DNA of 64,000 nt from JAGXRK01 sp963804005 (GCA_963804005.1 CAWDOP010000018.1:75044-139043), one strand, 5' to 3'; counted from the first letter of the stretch, positions 9,161 through 18,257 are shown. Numbers and translations are program-made. The notes: generated by a model not told the origin, from the letters alone.

Positions 9161-9859
9161 CTACTTCTTCAACTTATCCTTAAATACCTTCTCAAACTTT
9201 TCAACTTTGGGAGTTATTACAAAAGAACAATAACCCTGAGATGGGTTATTCTCATAATAATCCTGATGATACTTTTCAGCCTTGTAGAATTTTGTAAGCG
9301 GGGATATTTCGGTTACTATAGGATCGTTCCAGATTTTTTCTTCTTCTAACTTCTTTCTATAGTATTCCGCTTTTTGTTTCTGGTCTTTGTTATGATAAAA
9401 AATAACAGAACGATATTGTGTGCCGACATCATTTCCCTGTTGGTTTAAAGTTGTCGGGTCGTGAGTTTTCCAGAATATTTCTAGTAGTCCATCATAAGTA
9501 ATTATTTCCGGGTTGAATGTTATTTGTGAGCACTCTGCATGTCCCGTTGTACCACCGCACACTTCATCATAAGTAGGATTATCAACTTGACCGCCGGCAT
9601 AGCCGGAAACAACATTTATTACTCCATTTACTCTTTCAAAAATTGCTTCTGTGCACCAGAAACAACCGGAGCCGAAAGTTGCAGTATCAATTTTAGAGTT
9701 TAAGGAACTCATTATATTTTTTTCACTCTTAATAATTTCTGATTTTGTTTCTTTGCAAGCTGATAATAACACAATAGAGAATAATGTTATTACAATTAAA
9801 TAACGTATCAATACAATAGAACACGGATGACACAGATTTAAATGATTTACACGGGTCAT
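9161..9859 (-). CDS. msrA: Peptide methionine sulfoxide reductase MsrA (exported)
   Basis: MsrA reduces methionine-S-sulfoxide in proteins. The signature GCFWCTEA gives the catalytic Cys. GGQVDNPTYDEVCGGTTGHAE and the C-terminal YCSFVITPK (resolving Cys) follow. It should be exported: a lipoprotein-type segment (RYLIVITLFSIVLLSAC) precedes the domain. The start is odd. An AAGGAG site at 9869-9874 points to the ATG at 9859, but the first 15 or so codons lie in a dispersed repeat (9819-9838) that also occurs at 20580-20599. The original start may have been the TTG at 9811, just before the hydrophobic segment. The repeat therefore seems to have added a cytoplasmic extension with two extra cysteines. 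Confidence 0.9.
   Translation of the reverse strand: MTRVNHLNLCHPCSIVLIRYLIVITLFSIVLLSACKETKSEIIKSEKNIMSSLNSKIDTATFGSGCFWCTEAIFERVNGVINVVSGYAGGQVDNPTYDEVCGGTTGHAECSQITFNPEIITYDGLLEIFWKTHDPTTLNQQGNDVGTQYRSVIFYHNKDQKQKAEYYRKKLEEEKIWNDPIVTEISPLTKFYKAEKYHQDYYENNPSQGYCSFVITPKVEKFEKVFKDKLKK
9819..9838. repeat. Copy of a dispersed 20-base element
   Basis: GAACACGGATGACACAGATT here is the exact reverse complement of 20580-20599. At 20.5 kb the element forms an inverted repeat; here one arm sits inside the 5' end of msrA and is followed by a degenerate second arm (ATTTACACGGGTCATC). Confidence 0.7.
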
Positions 9860-9914
9860 CAATTATAACTCCTTATGAACGCACGCTGTTTTTTTAAAAT
9901 CTTAAAAAAGTGGC

Positions 9915-9952
9915 GGCTGTATCAAAATCATTTTAAGGATATTGATACAGCC
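9915..9952 (-). terminator. Rho-independent terminator
   Basis: A perfect 11-base stem (GGCTGTATCAA with TTGATACAGCC) is followed on the minus strand by GCCAC and a run of six T. It ends the two-gene run 11646-9959. Confidence 0.75.
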
Positions 9953-9958
9953 ATTAAA

Positions 9959-11194
9959 TTATAATTCTTTAGCCGGTTGATGCTTGGGTTTCTTTCTGAA
10001 AAAGAAAAATACCAGGGCAGAAATTATAACAAGTGCAATTACATAATAAACCCAGGTAATATCTCTTGGGAACACAACAGATTTCCAATCAGTAATTTTA
10101 GATTCAATTAATTCTTTTTGCTGTACGGTTAGCATAGTATTATCAATAAGATACGGCATCCACTCGGTTTGGATTGATTTGAACCAAGTACTGTCGGCGA
10201 ACGATGTGTATATTTTTTCCGATTCTTCCTGACTTTTTACACCAAAGTTTTTAAGCTCATCGTCAATAAATCTTGTAATTTCAACAGTAAATCCCTGTCC
10301 CCCACTAAAATCCTGCAAGAAAATACTGTTCATTGCAAATTCTTCTTTTATCGAATACCAGGCTTCATCTCTTATTGCCGCTTGCCAGTTATTAAAAAGA
10401 GTATCAATTTCTTTCAACTCATTTGATTTATCCACTTTAGCAGCATAAACCTCGACAAGGTTCACTCCAATTTTTCGCCATGTTCCGGCAAACTCATTCT
10501 GTTGTCTTTTTATTTCTTTTAGATCCTCTGGTTTGAGAGAGGTAACATCCAAAAATCTAACATGATCTCTTAAAGATCTTTTCACATTAAGAAGAACTTT
10601 ATTCTTTTCTATTTGTGTCGTAATTTTTTGCTTATCATCACTAGTTAATAAAGAAACATCGGCGGTTAATTGAGGGATTAAGCTGTCAACCATACTCAAA
10701 ATTAAATTATCTCTTTTGAGCAGAGAAGCTTTAAGATTAGTAACAAGATTTTCCAGCCTTTTTATTGTTTCGGCATCTTTTATTCTGCCTGTTTCTAATA
10801 TTGCAATCTGGTTTATAAGCTCATTATTATTTTCGCTGAGGCGGTCAACTTCATCTTTTAATGCAACAACTTCAGTTTGTAAAACATCAATATGTGTAAA
10901 GTCTGTGCTTCTTACATCCAGATCTGTTTTCAGTTTAGCAAAAGATTTATTGAAATCATCTGGATAAAGACTTTTATCAACCAGTTCTTTATGCTCCGAG
11001 AATTGCGACTTCAACAGTTCAATATCTTTGGCAATATTATTAATCTCCTCCATTGATTCAGCTTCGGTGATTCTCAGCTTAAGCTGACTAATTTTAGACT
11101 TAAAATCCTGAACTAATTCATAATCAGACTGTGCAAACAAGATATTTGAAAACAGGAGAAAAGAAATAATTGTTAGGAAATATTTTAACCTCAT
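9959..11194 (-). CDS. Periplasmic coiled-coil protein with C-terminal TM anchor
   Basis: The 411-residue protein has a signal peptide (1-21, ending ILFAQ), a largely helical and strongly charged body with coiled-coil heptads at about residues 100-165 (EVDRLSENNNELINQIAILE), and a single C-terminal membrane helix (about 381-399) followed by a short basic tail. The orientation is therefore periplasmic body, cytoplasmic tail. I do not recognise a family. Its ATG overlaps the stop of the upstream lipoprotein gene by 4 bases, so the two are translationally coupled and may work together at the envelope. Confidence 0.75.
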   Translation of the reverse strand: MRLKYFLTIISFLLFSNILFAQSDYELVQDFKSKISQLKLRITEAESMEEINNIAKDIELLKSQFSEHKELVDKSLYPDDFNKSFAKLKTDLDVRSTDFTHIDVLQTEVVALKDEVDRLSENNNELINQIAILETGRIKDAETIKRLENLVTNLKASLLKRDNLILSMVDSLIPQLTADVSLLTSDDKQKITTQIEKNKVLLNVKRSLRDHVRFLDVTSLKPEDLKEIKRQQNEFAGTWRKIGVNLVEVYAAKVDKSNELKEIDTLFNNWQAAIRDEAWYSIKEEFAMNSIFLQDFSGGQGFTVEITRFIDDELKNFGVKSQEESEKIYTSFADSTWFKSIQTEWMPYLIDNTMLTVQQKELIESKITDWKSVVFPRDITWVYYVIALVIISALVFFFFRKKPKHQPAKEL

Positions 11195-11646
11195 TTTTCA
11201 CCTCTCACAATTTCACTTTTGGATAGATAACATTTGTCTGTACCGTCAACAAGCTCAATTAGGGGCGAGCGTTGATTAAAAACCGGTTTTTCTAACCCGG
11301 TTTCAGTGACTAAAATTTTGTCCTCCATTTGTAAAGATCCTTCTGCGGGGAGGAACACATAAACATTTTTGAATCCTTGTGCGGTTATAAAATAATATCC
11401 ATCAGTGCTTCGTATAATTCTTACCTGTCTATCAAGATAAGCAAGTGAGTCCTGAAGTTCCTCATAAAACAATGGTTTTATATTAAATGAGAAAGTATAT
11501 CTGTCTTCCTTTGCGTTACCGTCATCATCAACTTTTAAAACTGATTCGATAGGCCAGGAAAAATCTGCAGGCTTTAACTCTAAAGTAGCACAGGAGTAGA
11601 TTGAGAAAAATAAAATAACCGTAATGGACACATACAAAAGTTTCAT
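11191..11646 (-). CDS. Lipoprotein of unknown function
   Basis: The start is the ATG at 11646, because GGAGG (11651-11655) sits 5 bases before it and the product opens with a lipoprotein signal (MKLLYVSITVILFFSIYSC, Cys19). A start 20 codons upstream would have neither. The mature 133 residues are beta-rich with an acidic, Asp-rich stretch (KVDDDGNAKEDR). No family is recognised. The stop overlaps the next gene by 4 bases, making a two-gene unit closed by the terminator at 9915-9952. Confidence 0.75.
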   Translation of the reverse strand: MKLLYVSITVILFFSIYSCATLELKPADFSWPIESVLKVDDDGNAKEDRYTFSFNIKPLFYEELQDSLAYLDRQVRIIRSTDGYYFITAQGFKNVYVFLPAEGSLQMEDKILVTETGLEKPVFNQRSPLIELVDGTDKCYLSKSEIVRGEK

Positions 11647-11815
11647 TTTACCTCCGTGTGGAATTTTAACATAGATAAACTTAAATAAATTTTTAATATA
11701 TAACACCTAACTTAAGATTTTTATAATGGTCATTTTTCAATACCCCAGCATTATTAAAAGTTTTTTTAATGGATATTTTTGTCTTATGACTTGATATTAC
11801 AGAGGATACAATATA

Positions 11816-11850
11816 AAAGCCGGTAATCTACGATCAGATTCACCGGCTTT
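11816..11850 (-). terminator. Rho-independent terminator
   Basis: AAAGCCGGT pairs with ACCGGCTTT around a loop that itself contains AATCT/AGATT. On the minus strand it is followed by TTATATTG. It ends the lipoprotein gene at 11895-12809. Confidence 0.7.
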
Positions 11851-11894
11851 AGTGAGAGACGAGAGAATTATTTAATCCGAATTTCAGAACGGAT

Positions 11895-12809
11895 TTATTT
11901 ACGCATCTTTATTCTGAAATTGTCCTTGATTTTTTTATCAAAATGTTTCTCATAAAGATCAGTGTATTTCTTTTGGTGTTCTGGCAATAATTCCTTGCCG
12001 TTTACTTTAATGGTTTCGTCATTGAAGGCCAGATTCAGTTCTTCATCTTTGCTTTTAAGATAGCCGTCTTTCACCAATTCATTTTTCATTTCTTCGATGA
12101 AGCTGTTTAATTTTTTCATTTCGATGTTCAGCTCTTCCATTTCTTCATCAAGTCCACTTAAATCAATATCGATATCTTTTACCCGAATTCTCACATTTTC
12201 AAGTTCTTTATTAACATCTTCAAGATTTCGTTTTATGTCTATTCTAATCTTATCAAAATCAATATCCTCTAATTCCTTTTTTAGCTTATCCATGTCGCAT
12301 TTGAAAGCATCCTTGTCAAAATATATTTCATTTTTTTTGTCCTTTAACTCTTTCATCGATTCTTTTAGCTTTTCCATATCCTCTTTAAATGATTCATTAT
12401 CAAAATCAATTTCTGGAATCTCGAATAGGCTTTCTTTTAAGTTTTCTCTCATCTCTTTCATATCTTCTTTAAACTTTTCACTGTTAAAATGAAAAACATG
12501 GACATCAGATTTTATTTTTTTCAAATCCTTTCGGAGATCATTGAATTTATCATAAACCAAATCTTCATAAAGGGCTATTTCTTCAGATGGAATTCTTTCA
12601 CCGTTTTTGTACAGAGCCGCAATTTCCCCATCTTCAAAATCAGCACGCCATTTATCACTGTTATCCTTAAAAGTAAAGCTGTTATCACCATAACCGCTTT
12701 GAAATGAAGTGATTCCGCTGGAGGTTCCCGAAGAATTTGAACAGGCGGTTATTGTCAACATAGTCAGCAATAAAAATATGCCCGTTTTTGTCGCAGTAAT
12801 TAGTCTCAT
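11895..12809 (-). CDS. Highly charged helical lipoprotein
   Basis: The 304-residue protein has a lipoprotein signal with Cys23 (TMLTITAC), a Ser/Gly linker, a small globular stretch (FEDGEIAALYKNGERIP) and then about 150 residues of near-continuous charged helix. In that helix short units of the type FD-x(2-3)-FKEDM-KLKE recur (residues about 100-230). The C-terminal 45 residues include a second NGKELLPEHQKKYTDLYEKH motif that mirrors the first globular stretch. No family is recognised; an envelope stress or scaffold role would be a guess. Single gene with its own terminator. Confidence 0.75.
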   Translation of the reverse strand: MRLITATKTGIFLLLTMLTITACSNSSGTSSGITSFQSGYGDNSFTFKDNSDKWRADFEDGEIAALYKNGERIPSEEIALYEDLVYDKFNDLRKDLKKIKSDVHVFHFNSEKFKEDMKEMRENLKESLFEIPEIDFDNESFKEDMEKLKESMKELKDKKNEIYFDKDAFKCDMDKLKKELEDIDFDKIRIDIKRNLEDVNKELENVRIRVKDIDIDLSGLDEEMEELNIEMKKLNSFIEEMKNELVKDGYLKSKDEELNLAFNDETIKVNGKELLPEHQKKYTDLYEKHFDKKIKDNFRIKMRK

Positions 12810-12966
12810 TTTTCTCTCCTAAGTAAAAAATGTTGTTTCTGTATGTTCAGACGCAACAAGCTAAGAAGAGTTGCCCGATTTTATAAAGTTTGATATGAAT
12901 GGTTTTATTTTTTGATGAACGGCTAAATTTTATAAATATAATTTTGGGGCGTAAAGATTTGAGACA

Positions 12967-13386
12967 TTAATCAATAAATCCATACTTTTTAATGTGACGA
13001 TAAGCGAGATAACCAACCGCTCCAAGCTGCGCCATTCCCAAAATATACCTGACAGGATTAAATTTTGATTCTTCAAGATATTTGTCATAAAGCGGAGATA
13101 GAAAATAAAAATCGTTTTTTTCTGAATTAAAATCATTTCTTAAAGATTGACTAATAATCATTTCGGTTCTTAGTTGCAGTGTTGATTTGTCCTCATCAAA
13201 AGGAATTAGAAAATTGGAGTGATACGTTTCTCTATATAGATCGAATTCTTCAAAAAGGTATTGAATATTTTGAATTGCATAAATTGATTTGTTTTTTGCA
13301 CCAAGGGAATCTTTTTGTGTTTCCTGCGCAAGAGATAAGCAGGATAAACATAAAACAACGATGGTTGAATAAGCAAATATTTTCAT
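12967..13386 (-). CDS. Small exported protein
   Basis: I start at the ATG at 13386, which opens a signal peptide (MKIFAYSTIVVLCLSCLSLAQ). The remaining roughly 118 residues are mixed, with a short hydrophobic segment near the C-terminus (YILGMAQLGAVGYLAY) that could be a second membrane contact, and a basic tail. The family is not recognised. Expressed alone, with no terminator visible on either side. Confidence 0.6.
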   Translation of the reverse strand: MKIFAYSTIVVLCLSCLSLAQETQKDSLGAKNKSIYAIQNIQYLFEEFDLYRETYHSNFLIPFDEDKSTLQLRTEMIISQSLRNDFNSEKNDFYFLSPLYDKYLEESKFNPVRYILGMAQLGAVGYLAYRHIKKYGFID

Positions 13387-13511
13387 TGCACACATTAATT
13401 AAATGTAAATGTTACTCAAAGATAACGTGAAGGACTAAATAACAAATATCAAAATAATAACCTATAATTCATCACGGCGAAACAAGGAAATTCAACAGCT
13501 CAATGACTTAC

Positions 13512-14213
13512 TCATTCCTTTTTCTGAAGAGCAACCTTTAGCAAATCCGTGTTATGAGTTATCACATCAACGAATGTTTTAAGAAGTGTGAAAAATACAA
13601 TTACAGTCAGTCCCGATTCTAGTGAAAAGATACCAGCCCCGGCACCGACAAACCCTGCAAAAATAATAGTGAGATGCATTGGTATTATTCTGGGATATGG
13701 AGCAAACATCATTGTCCCGAGATTTGGTTTGGGTTCTCTATCGCGCATATAATAAATGAATTCAACTGTATAATTTGCAAGAAAAATAATTGCCGATAAG
13801 ATAAGGTAATTCGGTTGAATTGATTGCGCTCCGCCAAAAAGCGATGGCAGTCCGCTTCCAAGGAAAACAGCGTATATTAAATGAAAAAATCCGTAATGGA
13901 AAAGAAAGAATATTGCCGTTGAAATTTTGGCTGCTTTTGTTGCTTCAACTTGTCTGTTGCCCTGTCTAAATCCTTCAGTTGAGAAATCCTTGAGCCAGAG
14001 TATTTTTATAAAGTTAAAAATTCCGATTATTACACTTTGAATCCAGTAAATCCACAGCACTTCGAGAATGCCGAGACTATCAATGATGGCAAATAATATT
14101 ATTGCAAGATTTGAAAAGATAAGAGCCCATGTTGAAACTTTACTTAAAGCCAGACTAAAAAATTCAATGCGATCAATCCGATTAAACAAGGATATTTTAT
14201 TTTCTTTATTCAA
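13512..14213 (-). CDS. Polytopic membrane protein (DUF6498-like)
   Basis: The 233-residue protein has about six hydrophobic helices (roughly 27-48, 51-70, 97-116, 134-152, 175-195 and 199-218). Features recalled from DUF6498 proteins are the WIYWIQSVIIGIFN segment and the FFLFHYGFFHLIY histidine-containing helix. The role is unknown. It lies 3 bases past the saccharopine-dehydrogenase remnant, so its promoter may have come from the decayed gene's neighbourhood. Confidence 0.75.
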   Translation of the reverse strand: MNKENKISLFNRIDRIEFFSLALSKVSTWALIFSNLAIILFAIIDSLGILEVLWIYWIQSVIIGIFNFIKILWLKDFSTEGFRQGNRQVEATKAAKISTAIFFLFHYGFFHLIYAVFLGSGLPSLFGGAQSIQPNYLILSAIIFLANYTVEFIYYMRDREPKPNLGTMMFAPYPRIIPMHLTIIFAGFVGAGAGIFSLESGLTVIVFFTLLKTFVDVITHNTDLLKVALQKKE

Positions 14214-14216
14214 TAC

Positions 14217-14482
14217 TTATGTAATCTGCTCTTCGGTTACTGTATATCGAACATTTCTTTCTTTAAGATAAGATGCCACTACTAAAATTTTTCCTACAAA
14301 TTCAGGAGAAGATATTCCTTTCTTTTTATAATACCCATCAATTACAAGTCTCACAACCGCAGAACAAGCATATCCGGTGGTTCTTGCCAATGAAGCTGTA
14401 TTTGTTTCAGTATCATATTTGTTAAACGGGAAACAAATTATTTTTTCCCATCAACCTCTAATTCTTTATCACCAACTTTATA
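14217..14482 (-). pseudogene. Saccharopine dehydrogenase C-terminal remnant
   Basis: The minus strand encodes, without a start, the end of a saccharopine dehydrogenase-like protein: NKYDTETNTASLARTTGY, then GISSPEFVGKILVV, LKERNVRYTVTEEQIT and a stop at 14217-14219. The stretch just upstream (YKVGDKELEVDGKK) is in another frame, so there is at least one frameshift near 14430, and stop codons cut everything upstream of 14482. The ARTTGY and L-x-ERNV motifs are typical of the family. Only about 85 of the usual 400 residues remain, so this is a dead gene. Confidence 0.7.
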
Positions 14483-14520
14483 TTACTACTATATAATTTA
14501 AATAAGTAAAAAATTTTAAG

Positions 14521-14931
14521 TTAATTAATTGCCCATGCTCTAATAATATTTTTTTCTTCAATGGAGAGTTTCGAATCGCCGTGCAAAATGCGGTATTGCC
14601 ATAGAGGCATTTGTTCTTCGCGTACCTCTTCCCAGATTTTCTCTTTCATTTTCATCTGATCCATTGTAACAAGATTTCCCCATTCAGAAAAATTTACTTT
14701 TTCACGTCCTTTGTTCACATCTGAAGCAACAAGGAAAGACACAGGTGCTATTTGTGTATACCAAGCCCAATTGGTTTCATTGGAATGGCAATCGTAACAA
14801 GCACGCTTCAATATATTTTTTACTTCAGTTGATGCGTACAGGTCATTTTCAACAGGTGGATTAGTCTGTCTAACTGGAATAAACTGAATACCCACAAGTA
14901 CGACACCCAAAAAAATTATAAATTTTTTCAT
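14521..14931 (-). CDS. Haem-binding domain protein
   Basis: The 136-residue protein has an N-terminal membrane or signal segment (about 3-18) and a c-type haem site CYDCH (C45, C48, H49) followed by SNETNWAWYTQIAPVS, the pattern of the Haem_bd family (PF14376). MPLWQY near residue 118 could give the distal Met ligand. It should be a periplasmic monohaem protein. It starts 8 bases after the stop of the Cys-rich small gene, and is the last gene of the tkt run. Confidence 0.85.
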   Translation of the reverse strand: MKKFIIFLGVVLVGIQFIPVRQTNPPVENDLYASTEVKNILKRACYDCHSNETNWAWYTQIAPVSFLVASDVNKGREKVNFSEWGNLVTMDQMKMKEKIWEEVREEQMPLWQYRILHGDSKLSIEEKNIIRAWAIN

Positions 14932-14939
14932 ACTGTCCC

Positions 14940-15104
14940 TTAAATTATTTTATAATACTCTTTCTTGTCCTTTTTTAATTTTTTCTCCCCCTCTTTTTTA
15001 CCATAATGATTTTTATATGCTTCGGCAACCTTACAATCATCGCATAATTTCCCGCAACAGTCCTGCCAATCTTTTACCGAAAATTTCTTTTGAAGCCGGC
15101 TCAT
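14940..15104 (-). CDS. Cys-rich small protein (54 aa)
   Basis: An ATG at 15102-15104 overlaps the tkt stop in the ATGA arrangement and opens 54 codons ending in TAA at 14940. The product has a compact cysteine cluster (DWQDCCGKLCDDCKVAEAY) and a Lys/Glu-rich tail (about half of the last 20 residues are Lys). Four cysteines spaced C-C-x3-C-x2-C suggest a small metal site. There is no signal peptide, so it is cytoplasmic. The tight coupling to tkt and to the haem-binding gene downstream argues for a real gene; the family is not recognised. Confidence 0.65.
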   Translation of the reverse strand: MSRLQKKFSVKDWQDCCGKLCDDCKVAEAYKNHYGKKEGEKKLKKDKKEYYKII

Positions 15105-17116
15105 TTTAATTTAGCAATCACCTTTTTTGATGTAGCAATTACATTTTCAACAGTGAAACCGTACTTCTCGAAAAGGATTTTATCAGGTGCCGACGCACCA
15201 AATTTTTCTATACTAATGATATCGCCCGAATCGCCAACAAATTTTTCCCATCCTTGTTTAACACCTGCTTCAATTGCAACCCTGGCTTTAACTGATTTTG
15301 GGAAAACGGATTCTTTATATTCTTCGGGTTGTGCTTCGAATAATTCCCAGCTTGGGAAACTTATAACTCTTGTATTTATTTTTTCAGCCTCCAGTTTTTC
15401 TGCAGATTTTAATGCAAGATCAACTTCAGAACCAGAAGCAATTAAAACTAACTGCGGATTATTGGAATCTTTAATTACATAGGCACCTTTTTGAAATCCG
15501 CTTGCAGATGAAAATTTATTTCTATTTAATACAGAAAGTTTCTGACGTGAAAGTATTAAACATACAGGTCCGTCTTTGTGATTGATTGCTCTCTTCCAAG
15601 CTTCAACCGTTTCATTTGCATCGGCTGGACGAAGAACCAAAGTATTGGGAATTGCTCTTAATGATGCAAGATGTTCAATAGGTTGATGTGTCGGTCCGTC
15701 TTCGCCAAGTCCTATGCTGTCATGAGTGAACACAAAAATAATTTTAACTTTTGAAAGTGCGGCAAGACGAATAGTTGGTTTTAAGTAATCAGAGAAAACA
15801 AAGAATGTTCCACCGTAAGGAATAACTCCGCCATACATTGCCATTCCGTTCATTATGCTTCCCATGGCGTGTTCGCGAATTCCGAAATGAAAATTTCTTC
15901 CGGAATGATCCGAGGGCGAGAACGTTTTGTACTTTTTAAGAAAAGTGTTATTGGATGGTGCAAGATCAGCCGAACCGCCGATAAGTCCTGGAAGATAATC
16001 GGCAATAGCATTTAGCACTTTTTCTGCTGCAGATCGAGTAGCAATTTTCTCGTCATAGTTTGTAAATGAAGGAAGATGATCTATCCACTCATCACTCAAT
16101 TCATTATTCATCATTCTTAAAAACAAATCCGCATCCTTCGGATATTTTGTTTTATATCTCTCAAACTTCTTCTGCCATATTTCTTCAGCTTCAGTACCGC
16201 ATTCTTTTACACGATTAAAGAATGATTTAACTTCATCGGGCACATAAAAAGATTTATCTGCTTCCCAGCCAAGATTTTTCTTTGTCAACTTGACTTCATC
16301 TACGCCAAGCGGAGAGCCGTGTGCTGAAGCTGAGTCTTGCTTATTCGGACTTCCGAATCCAATATGAGTTTTTGTAATTATTAAAGTGGGCTTTGTTAAC
16401 GTACTTTGTGCCGACTTAACTGCAGACATTAGTTGATCAATATCATTAACATCATCAACATTTAGAACTTGCCAGTTATAAGCTTCAAATCTTTTCTTTG
16501 TGTCATCTGAAAAAGCTAGTTCTGTTTTGCCGTCAATTGTAATTCCGTTATCATCATAAAAGAAAATAATTTTCCCAAGCTTTAAATGCCCTGCTAATGA
16601 AGCGGCTTCGTGAGAAACACCTTCCATCAAATCGCCATCGCCGCATATGCCATAGATGAAATGATCCAATAATTTTACATCATTTTTATTAAAAACAGAT
16701 GCGAGATATTCCTTTGCAATTGCCATTCCAACGGCATTAGCAAAACCCTGACCAAGCGGACCGGTTGTAGTCTCAACACCCGCAGTATGTCCAAACTCAG
16801 GATGTCCGGGTGTATTACTTTCCCATTGTCTGAAATTCTTTAAATCGTCAAGTGAAATATCATATCCGCACAAATGTAGGATTGAATAAAGAAGCATACT
16901 GCCATGTCCTGCTGAAAGAACAAATCTATCGCGATTAAACCATCTGGGATTAGCAGGATTATGTTTCATTACTTTTGAATACAAAGTGTAGGCAATTGGG
17001 GCACAGCCCATCGGCATTCCAGGGTGACCGGAATTAGCTTTTTGAACAGCATCTATTGATAGTGTGCGAATTGTATTGATTGAAAGTTTATTAAGTTCTT
17101 TTGGATTTAAAGGCAT
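15101..17116 (-). CDS. tkt: Transketolase
   Basis: Transketolase moves two-carbon units between pentose-phosphate and glycolytic sugars with thiamine diphosphate. All landmarks are present: SIDAVQKANSGHPGMPMG at the start, GPLGQGFANAVGMA, the ThDP motif GDGDLMEG ending in the usual helix, the Glu of FHFGIREHAMG, and HDSIGLGEDGPTHQPIEHL in the Pyr domain. The length of 671 residues is normal for the full three-domain enzyme. I start at the ATG at 17116; a GTG four codons upstream is possible. The stop overlaps the ATG of the Cys-rich small gene, so tkt leads a three-gene operon. Confidence 0.97.
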   Translation of the reverse strand: MPLNPKELNKLSINTIRTLSIDAVQKANSGHPGMPMGCAPIAYTLYSKVMKHNPANPRWFNRDRFVLSAGHGSMLLYSILHLCGYDISLDDLKNFRQWESNTPGHPEFGHTAGVETTTGPLGQGFANAVGMAIAKEYLASVFNKNDVKLLDHFIYGICGDGDLMEGVSHEAASLAGHLKLGKIIFFYDDNGITIDGKTELAFSDDTKKRFEAYNWQVLNVDDVNDIDQLMSAVKSAQSTLTKPTLIITKTHIGFGSPNKQDSASAHGSPLGVDEVKLTKKNLGWEADKSFYVPDEVKSFFNRVKECGTEAEEIWQKKFERYKTKYPKDADLFLRMMNNELSDEWIDHLPSFTNYDEKIATRSAAEKVLNAIADYLPGLIGGSADLAPSNNTFLKKYKTFSPSDHSGRNFHFGIREHAMGSIMNGMAMYGGVIPYGGTFFVFSDYLKPTIRLAALSKVKIIFVFTHDSIGLGEDGPTHQPIEHLASLRAIPNTLVLRPADANETVEAWKRAINHKDGPVCLILSRQKLSVLNRNKFSSASGFQKGAYVIKDSNNPQLVLIASGSEVDLALKSAEKLEAEKINTRVISFPSWELFEAQPEEYKESVFPKSVKARVAIEAGVKQGWEKFVGDSGDIISIEKFGASAPDKILFEKYGFTVENVIATSKKVIAKLK

Positions 17117-17209
17117 CAGGACTGTCACTCGGCTTTCTGCAATTAAGTTTTAAATTTTGATGTGTACAAAATAAATAAAAGTACTGTAAAAACAGGTGAA
17201 ACTTATAAA

Positions 17210-18100
17210 TCAATATCCGCTTCCCTCGGGTAACTTCATACCCTTTAATCCATATTGTCTGATCAAGTCATCATAATTAATTAAGCTAATTCCTCTTTGA
17301 TTGAATTCATCTGATTTTATAGCGGAAAGAATTGCTTTTAATTCAGATTCTCTGTGTTTACTCATTTCTTTCAAACCGAAAGAATTTAAGTCAATCATCG
17401 CCTGCATTTCATCATTATCTTTTGTAATGTGACAGACAAGCAAATTAATTTGTTCGGCTTTAAGACTATCTAAAGTAGTCATTAAATGATTTTCTTTCTT
17501 ATCAATATCAATACTGTACATACTTTCGAGATCAATTTCACCGAAGTAACGTGAAATTGCGAGGTTATATTCTGAAGCAAGCTTTTCAACTATTTTTCTC
17601 ATCTCTGGATTATCAACAGCGGTTCCCATATGGTAGTCGAGATAAGAAATTTTTAATCCAGCCCTGATTGCTTTATCGATTTGGGCACGAAGTTCGGTTT
17701 CGACTTCTTCAAGTTTTGGCTTGTTTGCAAAGAATTCTGAGCGTGAAGGGAAGAAATACCCTAATGAATCTACCAGTGAAGGAACCGCAGTAATGCCCGC
17801 AACAGGTCCCCACCTATAATTTCTCCATTCGGAATTTAAAGTAAGATGAACCCCGATACTTACTTGCTGATTGTCTTTTAATATATCAACTGCTTCGTCA
17901 AACCATGCACAGGGAACCATTACAGATGCAGAAAAAATCAATTCACTTTCAATTAATTCTTTTACAGCAAGATTTACTCCGTGACTCATACCAACATCAT
18001 CGCAGCGGATTAAAAGAGTTTTATCTGTTAATTCTGTCTGGGAGATTAAAGAAAAGGTAAATAATAATGTCAACAGAACAACAAGAAGTGATTTTGGCAT
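17210..18100 (-). CDS. ChbG/HpnK (YdjC) family carbohydrate deacetylase, exported
   Basis: The 296-residue protein has a signal peptide (1-20) and then the YdjC-like fold: IRCDDVGMSHGVN with D34/D35, GVHLTLNSEW with H85, and YLDYHMG with H157, the usual Asp and two metal-binding His. These enzymes remove acetyl or acyl groups from chito-oligosaccharides or glycolipids. The signal peptide suggests action in the periplasm, unlike cytoplasmic ChbG. The substrate is not readable. Stand-alone gene divergent from the DPP IV gene. Confidence 0.85.
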   Translation of the reverse strand: MPKSLLVVLLTLLFTFSLISQTELTDKTLLIRCDDVGMSHGVNLAVKELIESELIFSASVMVPCAWFDEAVDILKDNQQVSIGVHLTLNSEWRNYRWGPVAGITAVPSLVDSLGYFFPSRSEFFANKPKLEEVETELRAQIDKAIRAGLKISYLDYHMGTAVDNPEMRKIVEKLASEYNLAISRYFGEIDLESMYSIDIDKKENHLMTTLDSLKAEQINLLVCHITKDNDEMQAMIDLNSFGLKEMSKHRESELKAILSAIKSDEFNQRGISLINYDDLIRQYGLKGMKLPEGSGY

Positions 18101-18257
18101 AATTTCTCCAAATGTTTATTGAAAACTATTGAATATTTTTTCTTTAATGAAGATAAGAACAGAATGTTTTTTAACTTTTTGTACTTGCAATATTCGGCGC
18201 GTCAAAACATATTGTAACCAACAATAATTTTTTTCCTTTCATTACGGAGATGAAGTC

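Noticed and set aside
12097..12492. Ser/Phe-rich open frame antisense to the charged lipoprotein gene
   Set aside because: A by-product of Glu/Lys codons on the other strand; no start signal or sensible protein.
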